From: Botryosphaeria dothidea
Lineage: Eukaryota > Ascomycota > Dothideomycetes > Botryosphaeriales > Botryosphaeriaceae
Length of the DNA stretch: 64,000 nucleotides
Direction of reading: 5' to 3'
Assembly: GCA_011503125.2 (NCBI GenBank)
Contig: WWBZ02000014.1
Location: forward strand, 538,382-602,381
Within the stretch, counting starts at the first letter, position 1. Each line of letters opens with the position of its first letter. A program made the translations under genes and the position numbers. Below, piece after piece: positions 46,339 through 58,255 of the stretch. Below the pieces are notes generated by a model. That model was not told the DNA's origin, ran no database searches, and saw only the letters and a list, made by a program, of their open reading frames with translations.

Positions 46339-49300
46339 TAATCTATATACTACTAATAAGGAACCTAAACTCGATAACCCGATACCCGTACTATTAACTA
46401 GAATCTAAACTCGATAACCTATAACTAGAACCCGATAATACTAATAACCTATAACTAGAACTTAATAATACCGATACTCTACGATAAGTAACCTAGAAAT
46501 ATTAAAACCTATACTATTAGAGAAATAATAGTATAATTATAGGAAATCTATCTTCTTTAATAAGATACGAAGATCCTCGTTAATCCCGTACTAATCTCTT
46601 TAGAGTTTCACCCGAAACACGAGTTAAACTACTCTAAAAACTAGAATAATTAGCGAAGATTATAGCGTAATAAAGCCTATTCCCTATAAGCTATACCCGT
46701 AGCCGTACTAGTAGTATCGCTAGTACTACTTCTATTTATCTAAGCGATAATAAAAAAGGATTATTTAGTAATATAGTTAGGGGACCTAGCTAGAACCTTA
46801 ACGAGTTTATAAATAGTACTATCCTATTTTAGAGCTTTTCTAATACCTTAGACTAGTAAAGTTAAGCTACCGGTCTTATTTTACGTCGTACTACCTTACG
46901 TAGAAACCTAGAACCCGAAGAACTTATATATTTATTAGCTACGGATCTTAACCTTACTATTAACCCCGGAATACTAAGTAACTATAGACTCGACTCTATT
47001 CGCTAGCCTAACGAATATACCTTCTATAACTAGTATACTATAGTAATAGTAAACTAGCGTACTAAGTTCTACTACGTTCTCTAAGTTACTTAAATAGCTA
47101 CTAGTAAAGAGTATATAGCCTACGTCTCTCTTTAGAATAAGTATAAGAGACTTAAATAGACCTATAAGAAGATAATCGCTAGATCTAATAGAGTTATTAA
47201 GGAAAGTAACGATAAGATTAGCCGGCTTATCTAAGAAAATAACCTTCTAACTAAGAATATCGCTAACTATTACGAAGGTACTCTTTCTAGTACTAATATT
47301 CGTAGCCTTAACTAGGAACGTTAACTAAGAAAGAAAACTATTACCTTATAGCGAACCCTTTCTTATTAGGGCTTACGTAAGATACTTATAGAAGATATTA
47401 ATAAGCTTATCTCTACTAATATCTATACTTTCGTTAACTTTAAGAATAATATAATCTTTAAGCTTAAAGTCGAAGAGGACTTCTTTAAAGAAAATTAGAA
47501 GCTAATAATTCGCTATATCTACTCTCGCCTTACTAATTTAATTACTACTATAATACGCCCGTATATTAGTAGCTACTAGATAGCCCTAGATTTCTTAGAA
47601 AAGCTAGGAAAGATATATAGAATAGATATCGTAAAGAAAAAAGCTACTAATAACCTTATTTTTACTAGATAAAGCGAGAAAGAGACGGTAGACTCCTACT
47701 ACGCCCGCCTATATATACTCTAGTCTCTTACTAATCTAACTAAAGAAGAGAAGATCGATAAGATATAAGATAGTATTTCTATTAGCTTAGCCCTCTTAGT
47801 AGCTACTCTTACTTTTATCTCTCTCGAATAGCTACTTAAAACTCTTCGTAAGGCCGAATATCGTCGTTAAGAGATTAAGTCTATAAATATCCGTTCTAAT
47901 AAAAGGATAAATAATAGTAATAATTCTAAAAGAAATCGTACTAAGCCTACTTATAACTAAAAACCTACTTAAGGTAACCTTAGCCGCTAGAGTAAGACTA
48001 GAAGTAGTAATATAGACTAAGATAGCTAATAGAGCCGTATATCTACTACTACTAAACTAAGAGACTAGGTTAGACTATAGTATAAGCCTAAGCTAAAACC
48101 CTTAAAGCTATTAGATAAAAAACGTCTCGTAATAACGAGGTAGAGACGCTATCGTAGCTATAGAGGCTTAGGCTACTTTATATCTAATACCTACTATTTT
48201 AATAATAACCGCGCTAGATTCGCGTATATCTAAAGTATTAAGGAACTTAACTCTAATAGCGAGTTGGAAAACTCCTAGTTCTAAGAGTAAGTCGCCTTCT
48301 AGAACTATAAGAGTAGAAGAAGCTAGATAAGTAGCTAGCTAGTCGTAGTTAGAAAGAGATAAAGGTATTAAACTTCGTAGTAGATAATCGCGCGTATAAA
48401 ATTAAGAGAACTTATCTTATTATATATACTATAGTAGCTAGTAGTAATATACGTTCTTTTATCGATAATAGAAGCTAAGCTAAGCTTATTAATACCTTCT
48501 TTATTCGCGCGTATAAGATAATAAAGATCTCTCTTATTAAACGGATTACTATAACTTTAGGAGACGGAATATTCTTCTAATATATTATCTATATCTTTCT
48601 AGTCGATATTAATATTAGTTCTTATAAGAAATAACTTCTCTACTATATTACTAACCTAGAAGACTATCTACTAATTCTTAGAGACGGATAGTTACGTACT
48701 TATAACCCGTATATCGACTAGGATAAGCGGTTAGTTAAGTTTTATAAGCCTTAGTGCTTTAAGGCTGGCTATCTTACTATAAAACCTTATACTAAATACG
48801 CTATTAGGTGCCGACCTAAATAGAAGATAGAGAAATCCTAACTAGATATTTAACTATATTCTATATCTATACTCTTCTACTTAGTATTACTTCCTAGATA
48901 TAAAGAATACTACTATACGCCTACGGAACCTACTATAAATACTAGCGTAGCTATAACTAGAGAAGACGACTTTTAGAAGTTTATAAATAGAAAGAAAATA
49001 TATAGACGAGAAGAACGTCTTGCCCGGCTACCGAAGAAATACTACTAGATTAAAGAACTCTAGGATAAGATAGAAGCGGATATACTCCCTCCTTACTAGA
49101 AAGAAGACTATAAAATTAAGCTTAAACCTAACTATAAATCTCCTTATATAAAAAGCTACCGTCTAATATCTTAATAAGAAAACGAAGCGGTTAAGAAATA
49201 TATTAACAAATATCTTAGAAAAGGGTTTATTCGCCCTAGCTCTTCGGACTATACCGTACCTCTACTTATTATTAGAAAGCTAAGAGGAGGACTTAGGGTC

Positions 49301-52256
49301 TATATTAACTATAGAGTTCTAAACGCTATTACTAAGAAGAACCGATATCTAATCCTATATATTAATAAAACCCTTACCTAGCTTAGTAAGGCTAAGATCT
49401 TTATAAAACTCGACGTTATCTATATCTTTAACCGGATCCGAATTAAGGAAGGCTATAAGTACCTTACCGCTTTTAACACTCGCTTTAGTTAGTACGAATA
49501 CCTAGTTATACCCTTTAGGCTCTATAATACGCTAGACACCTTTTAGAGCTATATTAATAATTCTATACTCGAATACCTAGATAAGTTTTACATAGCGTAC
49601 CTAGATAACATCCTTATCTATAGTAAAAAGAAGGATAAACACGCTAAAAATATTAATAAAGTCCTCTAACGACTAAAGGACCGTAGTCTCTAACTCGACC
49701 TTAATAAATACGAATTTAATATTAGATTAGTTAAGTACCTCGGCCTTATTATTAGTATAAACGGAATTAAAATAGACCTAGAAAAAGTCTCTACTATTAT
49801 TAACTAGGAGGCACCGACGTTAGTTAAGGGTATATAAGCCTTTCTTAGCTTTATAAACTTCTACCGCCGCTTTATTAAGAACTTCTCCTATATAGTACGC
49901 CCCCTTACTAAGATAATAAAAGAAGAATAATTTATAACTAGAAATGGAAAACGTAAGATAAAATACTAGGAGTTTATATAGGACAATAAGAAACAAGCCG
50001 CCTTTAACTAACTACAAGCTATATTTACCTCCGCACCTATTCTTATATATTTCGACCCTAAAAAGGAAATATAGGTTAAAACGGATGCTTTAGACTTTAT
50101 TAGTATAGGTATTCTATCGTAGATATACGACGGAGTACTTAAACTAGTTATATACTTTTCTAAGAAAATATCCTTAACTAAATATAACTATATAATCTAC
50201 GATAAAGAGCTACTTACTATTATTCGCTCCTTTAAGACTTAGGAACTAGAACTTATAAGTACTTCTATAGATAAGCCTATTAAGGTACTTATAGATTATA
50301 AGAATCTAGAGTATTTTATAATAACTAAGTAGCTAACTAGCCGCTAAGCCCGCTAGGCTAAATTTCTATCCGTCTTTAACTTTATTATCTTCTACCGGCT
50401 AGATAAATAAGAAGAGAAGCTAGACTCGCTTATAAGGAGAACGTAGGACTTACCGTAAGGAATTAACGACCTAAGGAAGCAATACCGGTTCTAATAACTA
50501 CTTCGGGACTTAAATCTAGAACCTAATATAAAGATCGCCGTTAATTCTATTCTCTTTACTACTAATAATCTAGAGGAGGAGAAGTTAGACTCTTAAGAGC
50601 CGGAAGATAACTAGACCTAGAAAACCTAGGAAGCCTAGGAAACCTAGAAAGCTAGATAAAAAGATCTCGATATACTTATTAGCGAAGCCTACGAGGAGAA
50701 TAGAGTAATCTAGAACCTCTATAGAAGTATTAATATAGAAGATAGACGTATACTAAGCTACTTAATTAGAAAGGGCTATAAGAAAAATATTTAGGACTTC
50801 TTAGTAAAAGATAGTTAGATATAGCTAAAAGACGCGCTTATTATTCTAGACTACTAACTACTACGCCTACGCCTCCTATAGAATTACTACGAAAAACTAC
50901 TTATAGAATACCTAGAACCTAAAGCTATATATAGAGAGCTTATAGAAAACTACTAGTAGGCTAGATAAAGAGAAGACGTTACTCGTTTCTATAAGAACTA
51001 TTACTACTACCGCCGCTATAAGCTATACTCGAAGTAAAAGTAAAGACTACTTAAACCGCTATCTATTTCCTAATAGAAGTAGCTCTATATAATTCTAGAC
51101 TTTATAGAAAAACTACCGCTATATACTAGAAAGAATTAGGAATACCGATACTATCTAGTTATTATAGACCGTTTAACTAAAGAAAAGATCTACGAGCTAA
51201 TAATAATACTAGATACTAAAGAAACCGTAGAGACTCTAAACCGCCGCCTCTTTTATATACGAGATTTTCTAATAAATATTATCTCTAACCGAGGTAGCGC
51301 TATAGACTCCTATATCTATAGAAGAACTATAGAACGATATAACGTAAAGGTTAAAATATTAACTACCTTTTACCTCTAGACTAACGGCTAGAGCGAGAGC
51401 TCTATTAAAGGTCTTAAAAAGTACCTCCGGATATATATTAACTACGCGCAAGATAACTAGGTCGACTTTCTACCTAAAGCTAAATTTATAGCTAATATAT
51501 ATATTAGCGTATTAACTAGTATATCGCTATTCTTCGCCGATAATAGATTCTATCTACGTACTAGCTTAGAGCCTATAAAAATCTACTAAGATACTAGAAA
51601 AGTAGAAGTAATTAAAATAGACTAGTTAGTTAAAAGGTTAAATGCTATAAGAAGCTTCCTCTAAGAATAACTAGCCTAGATATAAGAAGAATAAGCCCGC
51701 TACGTAGATAAATTCCGCTAGCTATATTCTACTTTCTATATAGGCGATAAAGTATTTATTAACGCCCGAGACTTTAACCTAGAACGGAATAGTAAGTCTC
51801 TCTTACTAAAGAATCTTAGTCCGTAGAAAATTACTAGGTTAATTAACGGTAAAGTATACGAAGTTACTATACCTTCTTATATATAAGAGAAAGAAATCTT
51901 TCCTATATTCCACCCCTAGAAGCTATACCTTACCCTAGATAACCTATACCCGGATTAGGTCTAAGAGCCTAGCCTAGTATATATAATCTTTAATAAGGAC
52001 GAGAATAAAACTTATAAGGAGTAGGAAGTACTAGAGGTAGTAGACTACCGAAACTTAAGGTATAAAGTATAGTATAAGGTTATCTTTATAGGCAACTAGG
52101 ACGAGTAGAACTCTAATTCCCTATAGTAATACTAGGGTAACTATAAGAATACTCCTAATAAAATCCGTAAGTACTACGTATACTATAAGGACGCGCCCGA
52201 GCTACCCGAATTTTTTAAGAAGCTTAGTGGACCTCGCTTAGAGAAGGGGGGGGTAG

Positions 52257-52488
52257 TGTTAGGCCCCTTAAGCGCTACTACCCTAGGCAACTAGGTAGAT
52301 ACTTAATAGTAACTAGAGGCCCTAGCTTTACTAAGGATAACTCGGTCGGGTACTAGGGCACGGGCCCAGCGCTAAGCGACTAGGTATATTTACCCTTCGC
52401 CCTCTCTTTCTAGACTCTCTTTCCTTTCTCCTTGTATATAGATTTTTAGTTGAAAGTAATACCATTATTTCGGCTTTGCTGCCTTATA
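52257..52488 (+). repeat. Array E LTR 3 (232 bp)
   Basis: Starts TGTTAGGCCCC and keeps several CpA and TpG sites lost in LTRs 1 and 2, so it is the least mutated of the three. A G-run polypurine tract (52246-52253) precedes it. Confidence 0.92.
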
Positions 52489-53502
52489 TTTCTTGAGCAT
52501 CCTTTTTAGGCTTCTAGCTAGAAGGCCTAATCTTTGGGTTAAAATACCTATAGTCTGCAAAGTATTTCTTCCTCCCGCATAGGCATTAAGGTAGTAGTTT
52601 TCGCTAGTTTCCTGCCTGATCTTTTCCGCTAAGTGTAGTAGTAAAGGCTGCGTGACTTCCCTTGATTAGCTGAGAATCAACGAGCTTATTTAGGCGTACG
52701 TGTTGCCGAAATTTCTCCGTAATTATATAGAAATCTGGTTCTGTGTTGTCGTTAAGCATAGATAGCTCCTAAAAGTTGGCGAAATAAGAGAAAATAGGCT
52801 TAATAGCTAAGAGAAAGTCTCGTACGGGCTTAGACCCTTAAACCTCCGCGAGATTCTAAGCCTTAGCTCTAGAATAGAGCCGTTCCTATTATTAAATCTA
52901 AGACTCGATTTCCTGGGTTTTCGGAGTAACCCGAAGGTTCTAATATTATTATTTAAGCTCTAGGGTTCTAGTAGCGTCCGTTGGTACTAGACGTTGCCTA
53001 AGTGCCTGAAGAAGGTCCTATAGGTGCGAAGGCTTGTCCGTAATATACGTAAGAAGGTTGACTAAGATTGACTCCTAAATATAGGTAGTTAGGTCTATAA
53101 TTGCTTTCTGATAGGTATTATAGTTAGAAAGATCGTTACGGTACTTAGCGTTATAGGCGGCAAAGACGTCCTTATCCGTAGTAAGATTACCGTTATCGTT
53201 AACTTAAAAGGTAGGTGCGGTTAGCTTAACCGGTTGTACTAGTTTAGGTTAAGTATCTAGGTTAATAAGGTCCCAGATCTCTAGGGACTCGGCGCGGGAC
53301 TTGACTAGGTATAGCCAATTATCCCAGTCTGAAGGCTTAGCTAAAATGGCCCTAGTTGTTAAGGAACTTATCGTAGAAGGTCGAGATAATATTATTGTTG
53401 AGGCTAGGAATAAGGTTCTAGCCGTACTAAGAGGGTCTAATAGATAAAGGTAAAAGAGGCTACACTAGGTGTAGAATAAGTGCACGCAAAAGAGTGCGTG
53501 AT

Positions 53503-53515
53503 CCGGGCTTATAAC
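53503..53515 (-). promoter_or_regulatory. Half-tRNA primer site of copia F
   Basis: Directly inside the 5' LTR the minus strand reads GTTATAAGCCCGG. With one RIP-type G-to-A change reversed this is complementary to the anticodon region of initiator tRNA-Met, the half-tRNA primer used by copia-type elements. Confidence 0.6.
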
Positions 53516-53806
53516 TGTTGCAGTTCCCTCGGGAACTTGCTGAATGCGCAGCATATCCTTACGTGCCTAGGGAGAGAAAACGAAGATGTAGAAGACTCTG
53601 ATTTCTGAAGGTAGTAACTACGGTGGCTTAAATACATAACTGTTGGGTACAAATTGGGTAGAGTTAAGGTAGTGATTGGGTAGATATTGGGTAGTAATCG
53701 GGTAGAAATATCGTGCTCAGAGCACGTTGGGTAGTAGTTAGGTATCATCGCTCAGCACAGATCAGTTTGGGTATATCTGATCAATATTGATGCCTGAACC
53801 GTTACA
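53516..53806 (-). repeat. Copia F 5' LTR (291 bp)
   Basis: Plus strand TGTTGCAG ... CCGTTACA. It contains a run of GGGTAGANATTGGGTAG-like direct repeats (53644-53735). Lightly mutated. Confidence 0.75.
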
Positions 53807-54513
53807 GTTTCCGTTCTATCGGCCTTTGTGGGTGAACGAACATTTGGAGCCAATGCATCAAGTCAAAAGTCTCGCCGGAGGCCGCAAACTCCTTCATTCG
53901 AGAGAAGAAGAGCTCGATCACGGACTCAATGTACTTCTCCGATTTCGCGATGAATGTTGTCGAGTAGAGGTGGTTCACGATCTTCTTTCTCTGTGCGTGA
54001 TACTTCGGATCCATCATCGTCAAATGGTCTGGGATTCTCGCTAATTTGGATGTGTAAGTATCAAGCTCTTCTCGGCAGTCCTTGAAACAGTTGACTCACC
54101 AAAACTCGGCCGCTGGAGTCTGAAGAAGTCAGTCTTCTACGTGTTAGTAATGCATAAACTTCAATGAACTTTGTTTGGCCACCCGCCTTGCGGAAGACAT
54201 CTCGGACGTTGTAAATAACTTTCAATGCAGCTGGATCTGAGATGGAGAGTTCGTTTGGTCCGATTCGAATTATTGACCCTTGAACCTATCAGCTCCAATC
54301 GGCGGCCAGCGGCTGTTTGCACCGAAAATTACCATATTTGCGATGCAGCTCGTATTCAGCCGACTCCATGCGACGTCCAATGAGGACATGGTAAACTTGC
54401 CACAAGTTTGTGAATGACGCCAGAAAGGGACCGGGATACTTTGACAAGGGATGAAGGAAACGATAGTAAAATATGCAAGATAAAAGACAGATGATAATCG
54501 CCTGAAAGAGCAT
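53807..54513 (-). pseudogene. Cytochrome P450 N-terminal fragment cut by copia F
   Basis: Starts with the ATG at 54513. Exon 1 (54513-54333) gives a hydrophobic membrane anchor (AIIICLLSCIFYYRFL) followed by the proline hinge HPLSKYPGPFLASFTNLW. Intron 54332-54279 (GTAATT ... TTCAAG) leads to exon 2 from 54278 with RIGPNELSISDP, the usual N-terminal P450 motif. A further exon (about 54020-53830) gives a KYHAQRKKIVNHLYS...FDLMHWLQMF segment (the C-helix WxxxR-like region is altered to HAQRKK). At 53807 the gene runs into the LTR of copia F, so the I-helix, ExxR and heme-Cys parts are absent from the window. Function is lost. Divergent from the SDR gene, so it was probably part of the same cluster. 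Confidence 0.8.
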
Positions 54514-55042
54514 TTTGGAAAGTGATCAGAGTTTGATGGAAGTATAATGAGGATAGAGTTGTAGGAACCTTGACTGCAGTCGAAGCATATTTATAGGGAG
54601 CAGTAGTTGTGGAATTCGGTAGTTACACGCGGAGTACTTTGGACGTAGACGCGCGCAATCGATCACCATCGTAAATGGTTGTGTGGAGGCCTTGACGATC
54701 TCGGGACAAACCCACTCTCGGGGCAAATCCACACGGAGGCTCAGACCCCCCCCCCCCAAATGGCCGGAAGAATCCCACAACATCAACAGGAGCCTACATT
54801 TTCAGGTGGACCCTGCACGCTTTGGAAGACAGCCAGAACTCGATGTTCCGGAGCACGTACAAAGTCACGGTCTATTCAATCTCGCCGTCGGACTCGGACC
54901 TCAGCGCTACCGAGACGAATGACAAATGGAAAGGCAGGAGAACCAAAGAAGTGGTATAAGTAGCTCGCTGCAGCGATGTAGAACGCAATCAGATCATATA
55001 AAAACCTCATTTACTTTACGACTGACACTCGCATCCTACATC
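54514..55042. promoter_or_regulatory. Divergent promoter region between P450 remnant and SDR
   Basis: No gene. A TATAAAAA box at 54997-55004 lies 39 bp before the SDR ATG. A C-run of about 12 (54747-54758) lies in the middle. Confidence 0.55.
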
Positions 55043-56002
55043 ATGGAATTGCAGCCGTTGACCGAGACGGTTCATCGTACGAGATATACCGCGATTGATC
55101 CATCAAACCCGGCCAATTCTGCAGCAGGGAAAGTTGTCGCAATCAGTGGCGGTGCAAGCGGCATTGGCCTTGCTATTGCACATGGATTTTGCATAGCCGG
55201 AGCGTCTGTCGTTATTTTATTTGCGCGGCGCCAGGCTGCGTTAGATGAAGCGTCGGAAAAGCTACGCAAAGAGCATGGAACTGAGGTGTGGACATACAGT
55301 CTGGATATCCGAGATGGCACGGCGACCACCTCGACGTTCGCGGCCATCCGCAAGAGACTGGATGCAGACGGTCAGACAGACGACATGGATATACTGGTAA
55401 CCTGCGCTGCGGTACTGGACCAAGGAGAGAACGCTGTAGATTTCGACACGGAGACCATCAAAAACAGCTTCGAAACGAACGTCTTTGGCAATCTCAACCT
55501 CGTGCGCGCCTTTCTCGAGCCGGAGACGGCGTCCATCCCGAAGGCTCTTGTTCATGGCATCGAGCTTGGAAGCCGGAAAAACATCGAGGGCGCCCAAGTG
55601 CCCGGCCGAAAGAAGGTCATCCTGGATGTTTCAACCGCCGCGGTCCACATGAAGGTCCCTGGATCCTCTCTGTACAGCACGTCCAAGCTCGGCTTCACGC
55701 ACATGATGCGGCATCTGCAACTGGAGGTGGACCGACTCCCCGGACGCCCGATCCGTATCACCAGCTTCCACCCAGGCGCGATCTTGTCGCCGGGAACAAG
55801 AGGGATGGGCTGGAGCGAGGACTCGTATCCATGGGACGACGAAAGCTTGCCCCAGGGATTCGCGGTCTGGCTCGCAAGCCCGGCCGCCGACTTCTTGAGA
55901 GGCAGGTTTGGGTGGTCATGCTGGGATGTGGAGCAGTTGGTTGCGATGAGGGGAAGATTCGAGCAGGACGCCGACTTTTGCACGTCTACATTGAAGCTGT
56001 GA
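55043..56002 (+). CDS. Short-chain dehydrogenase/reductase (319 aa)
   Basis: NAD(P)-dependent oxidoreductase of the classical SDR type. The Rossmann motif SGGASGIGLA is at residues 35-44, NVFGNLNLVRAF follows the conserved Asn, and the catalytic Ser and Tyr-Lys are in LDVSTAAVHMKVPGSSLYSTSK. A C-terminal FHPGAILSPGT segment resembles the usual PGxxxT loop. The ATG at 55043 is chosen because a TATA box lies at 54997; the frame is open further upstream to 54926 but those residues look untranslated. Single exon, intact. Pro/Trp-rich end (SEDSYPWDDESLPQGFAVWLAS) as in fungal cluster SDRs. Substrate unknown; position beside a P450 and a GT1 suggests a hydroxyl/ketone step on a small molecule. Confidence 0.88.
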   Translation: MELQPLTETVHRTRYTAIDPSNPANSAAGKVVAISGGASGIGLAIAHGFCIAGASVVILFARRQAALDEASEKLRKEHGTEVWTYSLDIRDGTATTSTFAAIRKRLDADGQTDDMDILVTCAAVLDQGENAVDFDTETIKNSFETNVFGNLNLVRAFLEPETASIPKALVHGIELGSRKNIEGAQVPGRKKVILDVSTAAVHMKVPGSSLYSTSKLGFTHMMRHLQLEVDRLPGRPIRITSFHPGAILSPGTRGMGWSEDSYPWDDESLPQGFAVWLASPAADFLRGRFGWSCWDVEQLVAMRGRFEQDADFCTSTLKL

Positions 56003-56526
56003 AACACTCCAGTTCCCGGCTTTAGCAAGGACGAGAGCGCTCGAGGGCGGTCTGAGAGATGGACTGAAGACTTACGACGCGGGGAGAAACACCATTTCAT
56101 GGGCGGATGTGGCTGAATTCGTCCGCCGTTCACAGTGACTGGAGGACTCCGGGTAGGTCAGGGGCAGGCTTGGCTCTGATCGACAGTGTATGTACCATGT
56201 ACTACAACGGATGCCAATTTCTCCAATGCATCTCAAATGGGATCTTCACGAACTTAGGGTTCCGCAGGGCTTGCACAGGACGGGCTGGGGGCACCGTGCG
56301 CTTGGCGCTGATTGGTTGGGGGCACGTAGAAGCGTCGTCAACAGCTGCTCGGCGCGTCATCAAAGCAGTGGTTAAATGGCGGCCAGCGCGACCCACGATC
56401 TTCGACGCCCGACGCCGACCCGGAGGTGTTGCCAAGAGAGCTGCTGATGATACCGGTAGCGCACTTGCCTCCTTTCCTGCAACACGTTGAAGCTGCCATC
56501 CTCAACTCCACCGCTGTCGCCTCCCC
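56003..56526. other. Spacer between SDR and glycosyltransferase
   Basis: No supported gene. Presumably holds the SDR terminator and GT promoter; no clear TATA box found. Confidence 0.5.
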
Positions 56527-57894
56527 ATGGCGCCCTCCCGATCCGACGACAGGCCCGTCCTGCTGCTCACCGCGTCGCCGTTTGTCGGCCATGTCACGCC
56601 CATGCGCACCATCGCCGCCAGCCTCGTGCACGCCGGCTACCCCGTCTACCTGCTCACCGGCGCCAATTTCGAGGAGAGCGTGAAGGCGGCGGGCGCGACC
56701 TTCCTGCCGCTGCCGCCGGCCGCCGACGTCGACGACGCGCAGCTGGACGCGCAGCGGCTGGGCATCCAATGGAAGCCGGACGTGCTGGACCAGATGGCCG
56801 AGTACTTTGAGAAATGCACCATCGGCGCGCACATGGACCCGCAAATCGACGCGCTGCAGGCCGCCATCGCCCAGGTCCGCGCCGCCCACCCCGCCCGCCC
56901 GCTCATCGCCCTGAACGACGTCTGGTTCTTCGGCTCGGTGGCCGTCATGGCAGGCGCCCCGGGTGCCCGGCCCGACGCGTGGATCGGCATCGGTGTCGTC
57001 CCCATCGGCCTCTCCAGCAAGGACTGCGCGCCCTGGGGCCCCGGAGAGCTGCCTGACCCTTCGCCGCAAGGCCACGCGCGCGACGAGGCCATTCTGGAGC
57101 GCTCGCGCGCTGCCTTCGCCGGCGCCCAGACGCGCTACGAGCAGATCCTCACCCGCCGCGGCGCCAGGCGCGTGTCCTGGTTCTGGGACGAGGCCTACCT
57201 GCTGCCCGAACGCTTCATCCAGCTGTCGCTGCCGAGCCTGGAGTGGCCGCGAACCGACGCGCCCGACACCATCCGCTTCTCCGGCGGCCTGCCCAGGACG
57301 GCGGAAAAGACTGCTGAAAACACGACGCCCGCGGCGGCCGACCGGCCCTCGTGGTGGGCCGACCTCGCGCGCCACCGCCAGAACCGCGGCCGCGTCGTCG
57401 CCGTCAGCCAGGGCACGCTCGACGTCGATCTGCAGCAGCTGGTGCTCCCGACCATCGAGGCGCTGGCCGACGACGTGGACGTGCTCCTCGTGGTCGCGCT
57501 GGGGAAGAAGGACAGGACGCTCCCGCCGGGCACGCGCATCCCGCACAACGTCCGCGTCGAGGGCTGGATCCCGTACGACGCGCTGCTGCCCGAGGTCGAT
57601 GCTTTCATCACGAATGGAGGGTACGGGAGTCTCCAGCACGCCGTCACGCACGGCGTGCCCCTCGTCATTGCGGGCGGCAGCATGGACAAGGCAGAGGTCG
57701 CTGCTAGAGCCGAGTGGGCGGGCTTGGGCGTGAACCTCAGGACCGCCACTCCTGGCCCAGACCTGATCAAGGATGCCGTGGACGAGGTCTTGGAGGATGA
57801 AAACTACACCAAAATTGCGAAGCAGCTCCAGCAAGACAGCGAGAGCGCAGATCCCCTGGCTGTCATTGTCGAGACGATAGAAAAGTTGGCGTAA
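56527..57894 (+). CDS. GT1-family UDP-glycosyltransferase (455 aa)
   Basis: Single exon, intact, GC-rich. The N-terminal domain starts VLLLTASPFVGHVTPM; His22 in GHVTP fits the GT1 catalytic base. The C-terminal donor domain has VVAVSQGTLD, then VEGWIPYDALLPEVDAFITNGGYGSLQHAVTHGVPLV (given here only as a site near residues 355-390), with the His of the PSPG-like diphosphate-binding region. No membrane anchor, so it is probably a soluble enzyme acting on small aglycones, like bacterial macrolide-type GTs and fungal phenolic GTs. It is directly followed by an O-methyltransferase on the same strand (360 bp apart). A 519-codon frame on the opposite strand is a GC-rich shadow. Confidence 0.9.
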   Translation: MAPSRSDDRPVLLLTASPFVGHVTPMRTIAASLVHAGYPVYLLTGANFEESVKAAGATFLPLPPAADVDDAQLDAQRLGIQWKPDVLDQMAEYFEKCTIGAHMDPQIDALQAAIAQVRAAHPARPLIALNDVWFFGSVAVMAGAPGARPDAWIGIGVVPIGLSSKDCAPWGPGELPDPSPQGHARDEAILERSRAAFAGAQTRYEQILTRRGARRVSWFWDEAYLLPERFIQLSLPSLEWPRTDAPDTIRFSGGLPRTAEKTAENTTPAAADRPSWWADLARHRQNRGRVVAVSQGTLDVDLQQLVLPTIEALADDVDVLLVVALGKKDRTLPPGTRIPHNVRVEGWIPYDALLPEVDAFITNGGYGSLQHAVTHGVPLVIAGGSMDKAEVAARAEWAGLGVNLRTATPGPDLIKDAVDEVLEDENYTKIAKQLQQDSESADPLAVIVETIEKLA

Positions 57895-58255
57895 CATCAG
57901 AACCGGGCATTTCTAGAGCCTTGGCCAGTCATTATCTGGTACTTTGTACTTTAAGCGATATACTCTGCGGATTTCTCAATTCGAAATGTTCTTATTGGGT
58001 CGGAGAGAAAGGAGAACTGCGAAAGGACGCTGATGAGGAATCGTCTCCGAGCATCCGCGACTGCTGCAGCGGATCCGAAGATTGCGGGACGATGCCGGTC
58101 CTCAAGTCCTGAGGACTGACGTCAAAGGACGGCCTTGTCGGAATATGAAAAAGTGCGAGTAGTCCGTTACCGTGCGGAAGCTTCGTCTACTCAGATGCTT
58201 ATTTAAACCGGATCTGCTCTTGACCAATGCCCGAGTGCAAGTGTTCCATATCTCG
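57895..58255. promoter_or_regulatory. GT1-OMT spacer with TATA-like box
   Basis: TATTTAAA at 58200-58207, about 50 bp before the OMT ATG. No other gene. Confidence 0.5.

Larger units (their letters stand above)
42947..52488 (+). mobile_element. Gypsy array E: three LTRs, one truncated and one full interior
   Basis: Three 232-bp LTRs in the same direction (42947-43178, 46107-46338, 52257-52488). The first interior (43179-46106) matches the second from its start but stops exactly where the second LTR begins, inside the protease/RT leader. The second interior (46339-52256) is full length: RT (YRVLNAITKKNRY, then AYLDNILIY), RNase H and integrase (DRLTKEKIYE, IISNRGS). It ends in a G-run next to the third LTR. 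Frames are full of TAA and TAG. No target duplication is found at either outer end or around the full copy. RIP is saturated through most of it. Confidence 0.88.
38133..53806 (-). mobile_element. Copia element F, host of nested insertions
   Basis: The minus strand reads as copia from right to left: a 291-bp 5' LTR (53516-53806), a primer site, gag (about 53330-52490, with SDWDNWLYLVKSRAESLEIWDL), and pol with an RT motif FYVDDIYLLY near 39300-39340 and KARLCVRGNLQF near 41000. A purine tract AAAGGGGGTG comes just before the 3' LTR, of which only 65 bp remain (38133-38197). A gypsy array (42947-52488) and a Tc1/mariner element (39454-40796) interrupt it. Pol is strongly RIP-mutated, gag less so, the LTR least. 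The right end abuts P450 coding sequence at 53807. The target duplication cannot be checked because the left end is truncated. Confidence 0.8.

Noticed and set aside
55288..56025. 245-codon plus-strand frame overlapping the SDR gene
   Set aside because: Alternate-frame shadow; the SDR frame carries all family motifs.
56338..57897. 519-codon minus-strand open frame opposite the GT1 gene
   Set aside because: Codon-position shadow in a high-GC gene; the product is Arg/Gly/Ala-rich with no family features.
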